A stretch of DNA of 64,000 bases from Runella sp. MFBS21. GTDB lineage: Bacteria; Bacteroidota; Bacteroidia; Cytophagales; Spirosomataceae. Below are positions 1 through 9,308 of this stretch, one piece after another. Below the pieces are notes generated by a model, which searched no databases, was not told where the DNA came from, and was given only the letters and a program-made list of their open reading frames with translations. Position numbers and translations under genes: made by a program. How positions within the stretch are numbered: the first letter of the stretch is position 1; every line of letters starts with the position of its first letter. The stretch spans positions 50,038-114,037 of the forward strand of contig NZ_JARNTW010000022.1 of assembly GCF_029433105.1 (NCBI RefSeq). Reading direction: 5' to 3'.

Positions 1-1
1 T

Positions 2-247
2 GTCGTAGATGTAGCAGCCTATGGTGTCAGGATACGTTCGACCTATTCAAACGGACGCTACGCTACTTTGTCCGGGACTTCTATGGCAGCACCTCATGTA
101 GCGGGTTTATTGTTTATTAGAGGAGCAAATATTCCTACTTTTGGCACCGCTTTAAATGACCCCGACGGCACTGCTGACCCTATTGCACGCGAAAAAAATG
201 CCCAAGCTGTGGCAAATATTACTAGTCTTCTAAAACATTCGCAATAA
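2..247 (+). CDS. S8 subtilisin-like serine protease, C-terminal part
   Basis: The last 81 residues of a subtilase; the gene begins before the window. The frame carries the hallmark [11 protein letters not shown], whose Ser is the catalytic nucleophile of peptidase family S8. About 50 residues follow it, with no C-terminal sorting domain, so this looks like a secreted or periplasmic protease with a short tail. The stop overlaps the 3' end of the convergent batA-like gene by 26 bp. The substrate cannot be judged from this fragment. The family call is secure; the full architecture is unknown. Confidence 0.9.
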   Translation, partial: VVDVAAYGVRIRSTYSNGRYATLSGTSMAAPHVAGLLFIRGANIPTFGTALNDPDGTADPIAREKNAQAVANITSLLKHSQ

Positions 248-1250
248 AAACCACCTTCAAAAATAACATGAACAAGAAGAAGGAAATGGCCCAGTTGAGG
301 TATATTCTATAATAATCTTTGACTTCCTGAAACCGCCGATTTTTTACTTTTACCCTTTCCAAACGGTCTATTAATGTAAATATTCCTCGCAGGGTAGAAT
401 TGTCGGCAGCTCTAAAAAATTGTCCATTGGTAGATTTAGCAATGGTTTTTAGGGTGCCTTCATCGGTAGAACCTAAATTAAGAGCTACATTGAGGGTATC
501 TTTGAGCGCAGGAGCGGCGGTAAATTTACCCACTGCAATCGTGTATACTTTGATTCCAAACGCTTTGGCAAGTTTGGCTGCGGTAATAGGATCTAAGTTG
601 CCTGCGGTATTTTCGCCGTCACTGAGTAAAATGACTACTTTCGATTTGGCCTGACTTTCTCGTAATCGGTTGATACATACTGCTAAAGCACTACCAATGG
701 CTGTTCCAGAAGTAGCAATCATTTTGCTATTAATTTCTTCCAAGAAACCATATAACAAGTCATAATCATTGGTAAGTGGACAATACGTAACAGCCTCACC
801 CGCAAACACTACCAAACCGATACGGTCTTGAAGACGCCCACTAATGAATGATTTGGCGACTGATTGGGCCGCTGCCAAACGGTTTGGAAGAAGGTCTTTT
901 TCTAGCATCGAACTAGAAATATCAAGTGCAAGCATAATGTCGATGACTTCGGCGTCGCGTTCGGTGACATTTCGGATGAGTTGGGGGCGAGCCAAGGCAA
1001 TTAGTATACAGCTCAAAGATAAAAATGCCGCAATTGGGAAAAGCCACCTCAACCATACCGACCAACTACTAGAAGGGTCGTGGCGGACAAATGTAAAGCT
1101 CAACCTTTGAAATGCTCCTGCGTGGAAAGCATTGCGGAGCCAAAATAAAATTGGAATGGCTAAAATCCCGTACAAAAAATAAGGATATACCCAAGTAAAA
1201 GCTCTAAACTTAGAGAGTGAAAACCATTCAATAGAAAGCCAATCCCACAT
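222..1250 (-). CDS. batA: BatA-like VWA domain membrane protein
   Basis: A 342-aa protein of the Bacteroidetes aerotolerance (Bat) family. Hydrophobic segments lie near residues 22-38 and 66-88, with a last one near 320-340. Between them sits a von Willebrand factor A domain (about 103-290). Its MIDAS metal site is visible as DISSS (D110, S112, S114), with a Thr near 180-183 and D211 in LLSDGENT. Bat proteins work with MoxR AAA ATPases and DUF58 proteins in envelope stress tolerance; those partners are not visible next to it here, so the operon is either split or lies elsewhere. ATG start. The 3' end overlaps the convergent subtilase gene. Confidence 0.88.
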   Translation of the reverse strand: MWDWLSIEWFSLSKFRAFTWVYPYFLYGILAIPILFWLRNAFHAGAFQRLSFTFVRHDPSSSWSVWLRWLFPIAAFLSLSCILIALARPQLIRNVTERDAEVIDIMLALDISSSMLEKDLLPNRLAAAQSVAKSFISGRLQDRIGLVVFAGEAVTYCPLTNDYDLLYGFLEEINSKMIATSGTAIGSALAVCINRLRESQAKSKVVILLSDGENTAGNLDPITAAKLAKAFGIKVYTIAVGKFTAAPALKDTLNVALNLGSTDEGTLKTIAKSTNGQFFRAADNSTLRGIFTLIDRLERVKVKNRRFQEVKDYYRIYLNWAISFFLFMLFLKVVFIANVLED

Positions 1251-1335
1251 GTGTGTTTAAAAGCAAATCGCTGATTTAGGCCAAATTTGGCATTATTCTC
1301 AAAAATGGGAATTTCTCAGCGAAAAAGTGCTTCTG

Positions 1336-1575
1336 CTAGTCTTTTATTTCTTCATAATCTACATATTCGCCGCCTTTGAAGCGAGAGGAGTCATCTTTGG
1401 AGGTGGGGCGTTCAACCCTAACATCTCCTTCGCGTCTTTGGGGCTGGCGATTGGCTTTCTTTTGTTCTTTTATCAATTGCCGCCCTACCAAAAGCCAAAA
1501 CATGAACCTGCGGAACGCTGGTACAAAGGCAATTAAGAACACAAAAACCAAGAGTATATTGAATAGTATTTTCAT
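1336..1575 (-). CDS. DUF4834 family small membrane protein
   Basis: A 79-aa protein that starts with a hydrophobic segment (MKILFNILLVFVFLIAFVPAF) and continues with a basic, then acidic, polar tail ending in YVDYEEIKD. This matches the short DUF4834 proteins of Bacteroidetes, which have no known function. I chose the ATG at 1575 because it starts directly at the membrane segment; a longer frame to 1686 would overlap the upstream transporter gene and adds a charged stretch that looks non-native. It probably follows the MMPL transporter in one transcript. Confidence 0.75.
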   Translation of the reverse strand: MKILFNILLVFVFLIAFVPAFRRFMFWLLVGRQLIKEQKKANRQPQRREGDVRVERPTSKDDSSRFKGGEYVDYEEIKD

Positions 1576-1655
1576 TGTTTTTTCAAAAATTAGATGCTTT
1601 CTACTAAAAGACCGTAAGGGGGAAGTTTCTTTAGTATCACAGAAACGATAATCTT

Positions 1656-3998
1656 CTAAAGGACAATTTTTTTGTGATTTATCCAAAATAAAAACGCTGG
1701 GAGCAAAATTAAATTGGATATTACCCCCATCAACAAAGTTATTGCAACCAAAATTCCTAAGTAAACCGTGCCCTGAAACGTAGATGCAGTAAAAGTAATA
1801 AATCCTATAAAGAGAACAATGGCCGTTTGTAGCATACTTATACCCGTAAGCCGAATCGTGTCAGTGATATGTTGGCTACTATTATGATGATGAGAGTTTC
1901 TTATTTCGTCTTTGTATCGTGTGAGGAAATAAATGGTAGCATCGGTCGAAAGACCAAACGCAATACTAAAAATAAGAATTGTGGAAGGCTTGAGGGGTAT
2001 CCCCGCTAGACCCATAATCCCCGCTGTAATAATCAAGGGAACTAAGCTCGGAACAACCGCTACTAAAATCATACGCCAACTACCAAAAAGCACAATCATC
2101 AGTACCGAAATCATCCCCACCGCTAGCAGTGTGCTTTGGATTAGATTTTGGAGTAGGTATTCATTTCCTTTCGTAAAAACCACGCTATTGCCCGTGATTT
2201 TGGCTTGGTAGGCCTCCTCTTTATCCACCCATGTGCCAGTAGTTGGGTCAATGTTGAAAATACTGTCGATTTTGGGCTGAAGACTATTATAGAGACTCGA
2301 AATTCGAGGGGTGCCAATATCACCTATTTGAAAGCTTATGCGGGTATGTCGGTGCGTTTTGTCTAAAAAAATATTGGTTTGGAGAAAATTTTTCTGAGTG
2401 GTGTCGAGAAATTGTTCCAGTTTTTTTAGCTCAAGGGCATCGGGCAATACAAAGTATTTGGGCTGCCCACCCCTATATGCTTGGTAAACAAATTTCACAG
2501 CTTCTACCAAAGAAATAGGCTTTGTAAATTCGGGGTGTTTGGCTATTTCTTTTTGTAAAATTTTGATTTTGGTTAAGGTTTGAGGGGTCAAAACCCTGCC
2601 AGGGCGTCCTGTGTCTATGTTGATTTCAAAAGGCAAGACCCCTTTAAAATGTTTTTCAAAAAATTTGAGATCAGTATAAAGTACATCTTCTTTGGGTATA
2701 TCATCTACCACATATCCTATGGCTTTGATTTGGGTAAAACCAATGATAGAAATCCCCACCAAAATGACCACACACACATAGATTTGTCGTCGTTTAAACT
2801 GGACCCATTCGGTAATTTTGCCCAAAAATTTTTGAAGAAAAACGTTTTCAGTATGTGATAATTGAGCAGTTTTTGGGGGAGAGAAATAGGAGTACAAAAT
2901 TGAAATCAAAATCAAACAAAGTACATAAGTGCTCAATACACCTAGGGCCGCTACTATTCCAAACTCCAAAAGCATTTTGCTGCCCGTAATGCATAGTACC
3001 CCAAAACCAATGGCAGTGGTGATATTTGCCCAAAATGTTGTTTCTCCAATTTTTTCTGTCGCAACGGCGATTGCATTTCTTTGAATTTGGGCTAAACGGA
3101 GTTGCTCGTAATATTTATTAGTTAAAAAAATCGCATTGGGTACACCTATTACTACTATAAGAGGTGGTATCAGGGAGGTCAAGAGAGATATTGGGAAACC
3201 CAATAAGACCATATAGCTCATACTCCATACTACGCCTATTAGTACAACGCTTAAAGAAATAGCCACTACTCGCCATGATCTAAAAAGGAGTAGTAGGATA
3301 AGGCCTGTTACGAAGAGCGACAAAGCTGTAAATAGCACAACCTCCTGGGCTACACGGGTGGCAAAGGCGGTACGAATATAGGGCAATCCAGAAAAGTGTA
3401 CAGGTATGCGATGCTTTTGCCCAAACTGTTCTACTTCTTGTTTTATCTTCTGATTGATTTTAATCAAACTTGGTGCATTGAGTTCACTAGGCTCAATGAT
3501 GACACCCATTAAATGTGCCTTTTGGGAAGGGCTTATCAGGAGGTCTTGATAAAAAGGAAGATGATTAATAATGATTTGCAGGGAATCTAAATCTTGTTGA
3601 GAATTAGGAACATGAGTCAATAGCTTCTTGGCTTGCATACGCTTGAGGCTATCATTTCTAACGATGGTGATAATAGTCGCATTTGAAATCACCTCTTTTA
3701 CTCCTTTGAGTAGTTTGAGCCGCTGATTTAGACTGTACCAATCTTTAAAAACTGGAATGCTGAACAATTTGCTGGTTTCAATCCCGACCACAGTGAGGTT
3801 GCCGTCTTCGCCATATCGTGCTTTGAAAGCCTCATAAAGCTGGTAATCGGGGTTGTTTTCGGGCAGAATCTTAGGTAATTCGTAAGAAAACTGGATTTTT
3901 GAAACTTGATAACCCATCAAAACCGTTAGCCCTATCAAAAGGCTGAAAAGCTGTAAGCGGTTTTTGAGAATAAAGGAAGAAACTTTTTTCCAAAACAT
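1656..3998 (-). CDS. RND/MMPL family transporter (patched-like permease)
   Basis: A 780-aa polytopic membrane protein with the two-fold RND layout: TM1 near 12-30, a large periplasmic loop, a five-helix block (about 215-375), TM7 near 405, a second periplasmic loop, and a final five-helix block (about 625-770). MMPL/SSD-type RND pumps export lipids, hopanoids or drugs using proton motive force. The first loop has the family-typical ILPENNPDYQLYEAF stretch that follows TM1. No membrane-fusion or outer-membrane partner is adjacent, which suits the HpnN/MmpL-like subgroup. The substrate is unknown. Confidence 0.85.
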   Translation of the reverse strand: MFWKKVSSFILKNRLQLFSLLIGLTVLMGYQVSKIQFSYELPKILPENNPDYQLYEAFKARYGEDGNLTVVGIETSKLFSIPVFKDWYSLNQRLKLLKGVKEVISNATIITIVRNDSLKRMQAKKLLTHVPNSQQDLDSLQIIINHLPFYQDLLISPSQKAHLMGVIIEPSELNAPSLIKINQKIKQEVEQFGQKHRIPVHFSGLPYIRTAFATRVAQEVVLFTALSLFVTGLILLLLFRSWRVVAISLSVVLIGVVWSMSYMVLLGFPISLLTSLIPPLIVVIGVPNAIFLTNKYYEQLRLAQIQRNAIAVATEKIGETTFWANITTAIGFGVLCITGSKMLLEFGIVAALGVLSTYVLCLILISILYSYFSPPKTAQLSHTENVFLQKFLGKITEWVQFKRRQIYVCVVILVGISIIGFTQIKAIGYVVDDIPKEDVLYTDLKFFEKHFKGVLPFEINIDTGRPGRVLTPQTLTKIKILQKEIAKHPEFTKPISLVEAVKFVYQAYRGGQPKYFVLPDALELKKLEQFLDTTQKNFLQTNIFLDKTHRHTRISFQIGDIGTPRISSLYNSLQPKIDSIFNIDPTTGTWVDKEEAYQAKITGNSVVFTKGNEYLLQNLIQSTLLAVGMISVLMIVLFGSWRMILVAVVPSLVPLIITAGIMGLAGIPLKPSTILIFSIAFGLSTDATIYFLTRYKDEIRNSHHHNSSQHITDTIRLTGISMLQTAIVLFIGFITFTASTFQGTVYLGILVAITLLMGVISNLILLPAFLFWINHKKIVL

Positions 3999-4161
3999 TA
4001 GGGGTACTCAGTAAAAGAAAGTGCGCAAATCTAAACAATATCAACCTAGAATCACTTTCAATTAACGAAGTTATGTCTATTGTAGTTTAAAAAGGCTTAA
4101 TTTGACTCAAAAATAGGCTAGCTGTAAAGGAGGTATTTTTGAAAAGTTATTTAAAAACAAC

Positions 4162-4647
4162 ATGGCTGAAACTCTTTATCTTCCCGATACTAAAAACAGG
4201 GAAGCTTTGTACGAAAGTCTGGTGCCGCAGATTGCGGCGCTAGTGGAAGGCGAAAATGATCTTATTGCCAACTTGGCCAATATTGCAGCCGCATTGCGTG
4301 AGGCATTTGGCTTTTTTTGGGTAGGCTTTTATCTAAAAAAAGAAAATCAACTTGTATTGGGACCCTTTCAAGGGCCGATTGCGTGTACTCGTATCCATTT
4401 TGATAAAGGAGTATGCGGCGCGAGTTATACACAGCAGAAAACCCTTATTGTACCTGATGTGGAGCAGTTTCCGGGGCATATTGCTTGCAGCTCCGCGTCC
4501 AAGTCAGAGATTGTAGTTCCGGTATTTGCTCCTGACCGAAGTGTGGCGATGGTACTGGATGTAGATAGTGATGTACTCGATGATTTTAGCGAAATCGATG
4601 CAGAGTGGCTAAAAAAAGTGGTAGAATTGATAGAACAAAAACTCTAG
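4162..4647 (+). CDS. msrC: GAF-domain free methionine-(R)-sulfoxide reductase
   Basis: A 161-aa single GAF domain protein. It reduces free L-methionine-(R)-sulfoxide using a disulfide relay. The three Cys expected of fRMsr are visible: C75 (GPIAC), C85 (KGVCG) and C109 (GHIACSS). Their spacing of 10 and 24 residues equals that of the E. coli enzyme (C84/C94/C118, from memory). The flanking motifs GPFQG, VPDVEQFPGHIAC and SEIVVP are also family hallmarks. ATG start. It is a stand-alone gene, divergent from the MMPL transporter, and acts in the cytosol in oxidative stress repair. Confidence 0.92.
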   Translation: MAETLYLPDTKNREALYESLVPQIAALVEGENDLIANLANIAAALREAFGFFWVGFYLKKENQLVLGPFQGPIACTRIHFDKGVCGASYTQQKTLIVPDVEQFPGHIACSSASKSEIVVPVFAPDRSVAMVLDVDSDVLDDFSEIDAEWLKKVVELIEQKL

Positions 4648-4661
4648 GCTGTCATTGGCTT

Positions 4662-5648
4662 TTATTGCCACCGTTGATGCTTCAACTCTTTGATTTCAAA
4701 CTGAAAAGATAATTCATTCATGCATTTGAAATGCCCTTTAGGGCAGCGTTTTGCCCCAATTTTGGAACATGGACGGCAAGAAAGCTGACGATTTTCGAGC
4801 AACACAAAATGGGTATTGTAAGGGTACATTCCAAACTCTGGAATAGTATTGCCCCAGATAGAGTATACTTTCTTTTTGAAGGCAGCAGCTACGTGCATTA
4901 AGCCAGTATCGTGGCTAAATACCAACTTCGACTGCTGAATCAAGGAAGCTGATTGATTGAAGTTACATTTGCCACAAGCATTGTAAATCAGCCTGCTACC
5001 GATTGCTTTTTCAATGATTTCACCATTGGCAGCGTCTTCTTTTCCGCCTAATAGCACAATAGGAAAATTGATTTTCTCGCAAAGCTCTATCATTCGATTG
5101 AGGGGGAGCTTTTTTGTTTCGTGTTGGCCTCCTATGGCATAGGCTACATATCCTTTTTGATGGCTTTCGGGTAGCCAATCAGGTTCTATAATATCGCGAT
5201 AAGGGATAAAATAATCGAGCCCGCGGTCGTCGTTTACTACTCCTAATGAATGTAAGGTATGAAGATAACGATCTACAATATGAACATTGGGAAGAGCGTT
5301 GATTTTAAAATTGACGAGTAGCCATTTTTCCCAGTTTAGTTTGTTGAAACTAATGGCCTGAACTCCAAGCCCTAATTTAATTTGAAGGGTGCGAAGATTG
5401 TGATGCAGGTCAATGATTAAATCGAATTTTTCTTCACGGAGAGGTTTGATAAGCTTCCAAAGACTACTTTCAAGGGTGTGTATGCGGTCGATGTAAGGAT
5501 TGTCGACCAAGAGGTATTGATAAGAAGCTTTGGTGAGGTAGTGAATCTCTACATCGGGGCGTTGGGTTTTGAGGCAGCGCACCACGGGAGTTGTCAAAAT
5601 AATGTCCCCGATTGAGGAAAAGCGAATCACCAAAACTTTTAAAGGCAT
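4662..5648 (-). CDS. Glycosyltransferase family 9 (heptosyltransferase-like)
   Basis: A 328-aa GT-B fold enzyme. The N-terminus VLVIRFSSIGDIILTTPVVR is the GT9 signature, and the C-terminal half carries FSHDTGLMHVAAAFKKKVYSIWG, the donor-binding motif of ADP-heptose:LPS heptosyltransferases. It probably adds a sugar to the lipopolysaccharide core at the inner membrane. A Cys-rich segment near 290-310 (CRPCSKIGAKRCPKGHFKCM) is common in Bacteroidetes GT9 proteins and may bind a metal (inference). Donor and acceptor sugars cannot be told. It ends 14 bp past the convergent msrC gene. Confidence 0.88.
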   Translation of the reverse strand: MPLKVLVIRFSSIGDIILTTPVVRCLKTQRPDVEIHYLTKASYQYLLVDNPYIDRIHTLESSLWKLIKPLREEKFDLIIDLHHNLRTLQIKLGLGVQAISFNKLNWEKWLLVNFKINALPNVHIVDRYLHTLHSLGVVNDDRGLDYFIPYRDIIEPDWLPESHQKGYVAYAIGGQHETKKLPLNRMIELCEKINFPIVLLGGKEDAANGEIIEKAIGSRLIYNACGKCNFNQSASLIQQSKLVFSHDTGLMHVAAAFKKKVYSIWGNTIPEFGMYPYNTHFVLLENRQLSCRPCSKIGAKRCPKGHFKCMNELSFQFEIKELKHQRWQ

Positions 5649-5729
5649 GAAACGTATAAGGGTTGTAAATGGTATTTGACTTTGATTACAAAAATATATA
5701 ATTTTACTGAAAATCAGCCTTCTACCGAT

Positions 5730-6053
5730 ATGGACGATAAACTTTTTGATATAAAAAATGACCGACGCCTGAGTGTGTATTTATACCGAATGGGATTTGG
5801 TATGTGGTTGGTATATATATTGTTGGGTGCAAGCTTTTTACATCCATATGTTATTTATCGTACTCATTGTGCTATTATGTGTGCTATTTTGATGGTCTTT
5901 GGTTTGTCCGCTTCTATGTATTATGATTACTATCACCACCATCAAGAGTTTGAACAAAAGAAAAAATGGCTGATTTTGAGTTATATGGTGTTGGCGGGCT
6001 TGATTTATTTTTTCATTCTTAAAGACAAACCTCTGCCATTGGATTTGTTTTGA
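5730..6053 (+). CDS. Hypothetical small membrane protein
   Basis: A 107-aa protein of unknown function, counted from the ATG at 5730; a TTG at 5676 would add 18 residues. Three hydrophobic segments are visible (about GMWLVYILLGASFL, HCAIMCAILMVFGLSAS and WLILSYMVLAGLIYFFIL), separated by His/Tyr-rich and Lys-rich loops (YYDYYHHHQEFEQKKKW). I do not recognise the family. It is divergent from the GT9 gene and convergent with the siroheme gene, so it is a monocistronic unit. Confidence 0.6.
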   Translation: MDDKLFDIKNDRRLSVYLYRMGFGMWLVYILLGASFLHPYVIYRTHCAIMCAILMVFGLSASMYYDYYHHHQEFEQKKKWLILSYMVLAGLIYFFILKDKPLPLDLF

Positions 6054-6060
6054 AAAGCGG

Positions 6061-6627
6061 TCATTTCATGACTTTTGTGATTTCATTCAATTTTTCAAGT
6101 TTCTCCTGAAAATCGCCTTTTAACTTGTTTCTTATGAGTTGGAGATTATCCAAAATTTCTTGTAAGGTATCTGGCAATATCTCCTCCAAAACCTCTCTAA
6201 AACGCTTGGCAAAGGTAGGTGATTTGCCATTGGTCGAAATGGCAATTTTTAAATCTCCTTTTTTGACGACTGAGCTCAGGTAAAAATCGCATAAGTCGGG
6301 CGTGTCGGCTACGTTGACTAGTATCCCTTTGGTTTTACAATCTTGTTGTACTTGTTTGTTTACTTCTTTATCGTTGGTACCCACAATCACCAAGTCTTTA
6401 TTGTCGAGGTAGGGTAGGGCATAGGTGTCTAAAATCAGCCGAACGTTTGGGTTCTCAGATGCTATTTCTTTGATTTCTGTCCTGATTTCGGGGGCTACCA
6501 AATATACCTCGGTAGCCGGAGAATTTGCCAAAACTGCCGTAAGTTTTTCGAGTCCGACATAGCCACCTCCTACAATCAAAACACGGAGCTGTTCGAGCTT
6601 CAAAAAAATCGGAAAGAGATTATTCAT
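6061..6627 (-). CDS. Precorrin-2 dehydrogenase / sirohydrochlorin ferrochelatase (CysG N-domain type)
   Basis: A 188-aa protein equal to the N-terminal half of CysG (Met8p/SirC type). It oxidises precorrin-2 with NAD and may insert iron to give siroheme. The Rossmann motif VLIVGGGYVGLEKL lies near residues 15-29. The stretch LVNVADTPDLCDFYLSSVVKKGDLKIAISTNGKSPTFAKRFRE, family-typical in content, lies mid-protein, followed by a short helical tail. There is no methyltransferase domain, so uroporphyrinogen methylation must be done by a separate protein elsewhere. Siroheme would serve sulfite or nitrite reductase. ATG start; monocistronic. Confidence 0.88.
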   Translation of the reverse strand: MNNLFPIFLKLEQLRVLIVGGGYVGLEKLTAVLANSPATEVYLVAPEIRTEIKEIASENPNVRLILDTYALPYLDNKDLVIVGTNDKEVNKQVQQDCKTKGILVNVADTPDLCDFYLSSVVKKGDLKIAISTNGKSPTFAKRFREVLEEILPDTLQEILDNLQLIRNKLKGDFQEKLEKLNEITKVMK

Positions 6628-6728
6628 TATAAATTAAATTTTTTGAGTGTATCAAGTTTCAAAATAGCGTTTGAGAAAGCTTGGCCTATTTGTAGTCAAA
6701 TTTAAATACCTACAAATAGGCCAATTAT

Positions 6729-7169
6729 TTATTTGACTCTTGTCCAGCTATCTGTACGTCCCATCAAAGATACGCCAATATATCCTCTTACATCTAAATG
6801 GTTGGCATCTATGAGCTTCATTTTGCAACTATATTCTTTGCCATTTTCGGGGTCATAAATTTTTCCGTCATTCCAAGTATTGGCCCCGTCGTATTTAAAA
6901 TCGCGAAGATTTACTAATCCCAACAAAGGACGGGTCTTTTTCTGCGCATCGCTATTGTTGATGTCGGTGCGGGGTTGTCCGGTTGTGGGGTTATTAGGTT
7001 CTTTGAGCCATACAATTTTTCCAAAATATTTATCGCCTTGTTTGTAGATTTGAACGTGACCTTTTTTAGAGCCAGTCAGCCAAGTACCTACGCAAGCATC
7101 TGGGTTGTTTTGGGCTTTAGTATTCATCCATAATAACATGCTGAAGAGAAATAACCATGATGTTTTCAT
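6729..7169 (-). CDS. DUF2147 domain secreted protein
   Basis: A 146-aa protein with a signal peptide (MKTSWLFLFSMLLWMNTKAQ) followed by a compact DUF2147 beta-rich domain. Family features visible are the opening GTWLTGSKKGHVQIYKQGDKYFGKI, the central LRDFKYDGANTWNDGKIYDPENGKEYSCKM and the closing GYIGVSLMGRTDSWTRV. The family is common in Bacteroidetes and Proteobacteria, is exported, resembles small lipocalin-like barrels, and has no firmly established function. ATG start. Confidence 0.85.
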   Translation of the reverse strand: MKTSWLFLFSMLLWMNTKAQNNPDACVGTWLTGSKKGHVQIYKQGDKYFGKIVWLKEPNNPTTGQPRTDINNSDAQKKTRPLLGLVNLRDFKYDGANTWNDGKIYDPENGKEYSCKMKLIDANHLDVRGYIGVSLMGRTDSWTRVK

Positions 7170-7341
7170 CTGAAATATTGGTTTTGGTTTATGAAGAAAC
7201 GTAAATAAGTAATCGTAAAATTTTAATTTGCTAATATTTTTTTTGCCTTAAGGTGTACCGAGTATCAGAAACCCCAAGTTTTTTTACTATTTTCTCTGAA
7301 ACTCTGTGTAAATTTCCTTTTACGCCGTTATTCAAAAGGGC

Positions 7342-7368
7342 AAAAAAAAAGCCGACAAAGCCGGCTTT
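7342..7368 (-). terminator. Rho-independent terminator of the 56-aa membrane protein gene
   Basis: Stem AAAGCCG (7348-7354) pairs with CGGCTTT (7362-7368) around a 7-nt loop. Read on the minus strand it is followed by a run of nine T. It lies 27 bp after the stop of the small gene at 7395-7565, which supports that gene as a real transcription unit. Confidence 0.75.
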
Positions 7369-7394
7369 ATATCTATTTACCCAAAATAGGAGGG

Positions 7395-7565
7395 TTAAAT
7401 TTCTTTGTGAAGGGAATTGTGGTAACCCGCAAAAATTAAAGCTTGAATAAGGGTACCTACAATGGCCACAAGTGTATCGCCAAAGGCAAATAATAAAGTA
7501 ACAATAATCAAAAAGTAGGCTAGTAACCAGCCCCAGTGAACTTCCTGTTCTTTGTGCGCTTCCAT
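7395..7565 (-). CDS. Small two-helix membrane protein (56 aa)
   Basis: A short gene reading MEAHKEQEVHWGWLLAYFLI at its start and ending NSLHKEI. It has a charged N-terminus, then two hydrophobic stretches (about 13-28 and 31-47) and a short polar tail, so it is a small inner-membrane hairpin protein. ATG start and TAA stop; a terminator hairpin with a T-run follows directly. I recognise no family. Composition, clean boundaries and the terminator make it likely to be real. Confidence 0.6.
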   Translation of the reverse strand: MEAHKEQEVHWGWLLAYFLIIVTLLFAFGDTLVAIVGTLIQALIFAGYHNSLHKEI

Positions 7566-7623
7566 GTGAAAACGGTGTTTATTGAATGATTATCTAAAAA
7601 ATACGCCGCAAGTTAGGGATAAA

Positions 7624-9123
7624 TCATCCTTTGTCAAAGGGCTTAGGCATTGATTTTTTCAAGTTTGCTTCCCACTTGGCATAGTTTTCGGCATATTGTG
7701 GTTGCAGGCTAGCATCAGGCTCAAATGTGGCGATTTGGGAAAGACCTTCAAATGCCGACTTAAAATCATAGACTCCTACGCCTACTCCTGCCGCGCGGGC
7801 GGCTCCTTGTGCGCCATCGGTATCGTATAGCTCAATGGTAGCACCAGTGGTATTGGCAAATGCTTCGCGGAAAAGTGGACTTAAAAACAAATTGGCATGT
7901 CCTGCTCTTACAGTTTGGGTCTGAACGCCCATTTCTTGCATTACTTGTAAGCCATATTGGAGGGCAAATACAATCCCTTCTTGTGCCGCTCTGAATACAT
8001 GCGAAGCTGAGTGGATATTGAAATTGAGTCCTTGAAGTTGGCCACCTACCAATTGATTTTCTAATACGCGTTCTGCTCCATTTCCAAATGGCAAAAAGAT
8101 AAGTCCGTCGGCTCCAATAGGAGTTTGGGCAGCGAGCTGATTCATTTCGTCGTAACTGATGCCGCCAGCCAGTTTTCGTACCCAGCTATTAAGAATACCC
8201 GTCCCATTGATACAAAGTAATACCCCATTGCGCGGGGCTTCAGTGGTACTGTTGACATGAGCAAAAGTATTGACTCTCGAAAGAGGGTCGGAGGTGGCTT
8301 GTGCATTGATACCATATACCACCCCCGAAGTACCCGCAGTAGTAGCTACTTCGCCAGGGTTAAGTACATTGAGTGAGAAGGCGTTGTTGGGTTGGTCTCC
8401 AGCGCGGTAGGCTATGGGTGTACCCGCTTTAAGGCCTAAATCGGCGGCTGCCGAAGCAGAAAGCTGGCTTTGTGGAGAAAATGTATCCACCACTTGTGGA
8501 ATCATTGAGGAATCGAGCCCGTAAAGATTTAGGAGTTTTTGCGAAATTTTCTGTTCGGCAAAATCCCAAAATATTCCCTCAGACAAACCCGAAACGGTGG
8601 TTTGAGGAGTGCCTGTCATACGTAAAGCAAGGTAGTCGCCAGGGAGCATAAAATACTTAATTTGTTCAAATATCTGCGGCTCGTTGTCTTTGACCCATTT
8701 GAGTTTGGAGGCGGTGAAATTACCGGGCGAATTGAGCAAATGTTGTAAGCTGTAATCTGCCCCAAGCTCAGCAAATGCTTTGTTGCCGATTTCGACGGCA
8801 CGGCTATCGCACCAAATAATCGACGGACGGAGAGGTTGCAGATTTTTGTCAACCACCACAAGTCCGTGCATTTGGTAGGAAATCCCAATGCCTGCTACAA
8901 GAGAGGCATCAAAAGAATACTTTGTACGTAATTTATGAGTGGCGGTGATCGCCTCTTGCCACCAGCTATCAGGGTGCTGCTCGGCCCAGCCAGCTTCGTG
9001 AGCAATCATCCCCATTTCTTGGTCGGGAGAGGTGGCAGTTGCGAGTGCCTTGCCAGTTTCGATGTCTAATAAAGCAACTTTGATGGACGAGCTGCCTACG
9101 TCATAGCCTAACAGATATTTCAC
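7624..9123 (-). CDS. xylB: Xylulokinase (FGGY carbohydrate kinase)
   Basis: A 499-aa FGGY-family kinase that phosphorylates D-xylulose to xylulose 5-phosphate for the pentose phosphate pathway. The N-terminal phosphate-1 motif LLGYDVGSSSIKVALLD is intact, the xylulokinase-typical SYQMHGLVVVD follows near residue 85, the catalytic-base region GDQPNNAF lies near 240, and the ATP loop TTAGTSGVVYG near 263. The C-terminal ATPase half is full length. GTG start, supported by the immediate family N-terminus. No xylose isomerase is adjacent, so the substrate assignment rests on sequence alone. Confidence 0.88.
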   Translation of the reverse strand: MKYLLGYDVGSSSIKVALLDIETGKALATATSPDQEMGMIAHEAGWAEQHPDSWWQEAITATHKLRTKYSFDASLVAGIGISYQMHGLVVVDKNLQPLRPSIIWCDSRAVEIGNKAFAELGADYSLQHLLNSPGNFTASKLKWVKDNEPQIFEQIKYFMLPGDYLALRMTGTPQTTVSGLSEGIFWDFAEQKISQKLLNLYGLDSSMIPQVVDTFSPQSQLSASAAADLGLKAGTPIAYRAGDQPNNAFSLNVLNPGEVATTAGTSGVVYGINAQATSDPLSRVNTFAHVNSTTEAPRNGVLLCINGTGILNSWVRKLAGGISYDEMNQLAAQTPIGADGLIFLPFGNGAERVLENQLVGGQLQGLNFNIHSASHVFRAAQEGIVFALQYGLQVMQEMGVQTQTVRAGHANLFLSPLFREAFANTTGATIELYDTDGAQGAARAAGVGVGVYDFKSAFEGLSQIATFEPDASLQPQYAENYAKWEANLKKSMPKPFDKG

Positions 9124-9308
9124 AGGTGGAGTTGAGATTGGTGGTTAATGTACTTCAAAATAAGGGTAAAAATAAGATATTTTATTTTAAATAAAGACAA
9201 TCATCTTTATAGCTCTCTTAAGCGGGCTTAAGACGGATTTAAAATGAGCATCTGATTTCTATCTTCTATCATTCTTGTTATTTTCGTAGAAAAAATAGTT
9301 TTAAACAA

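Noticed and set aside
4101..4141. Promoter of msrC (TTTG at 4101, TATTTTTG at 4134)
   Set aside because: The -7 box fits but the spacing of 29 bp is too long for a normal Bacteroidetes promoter.
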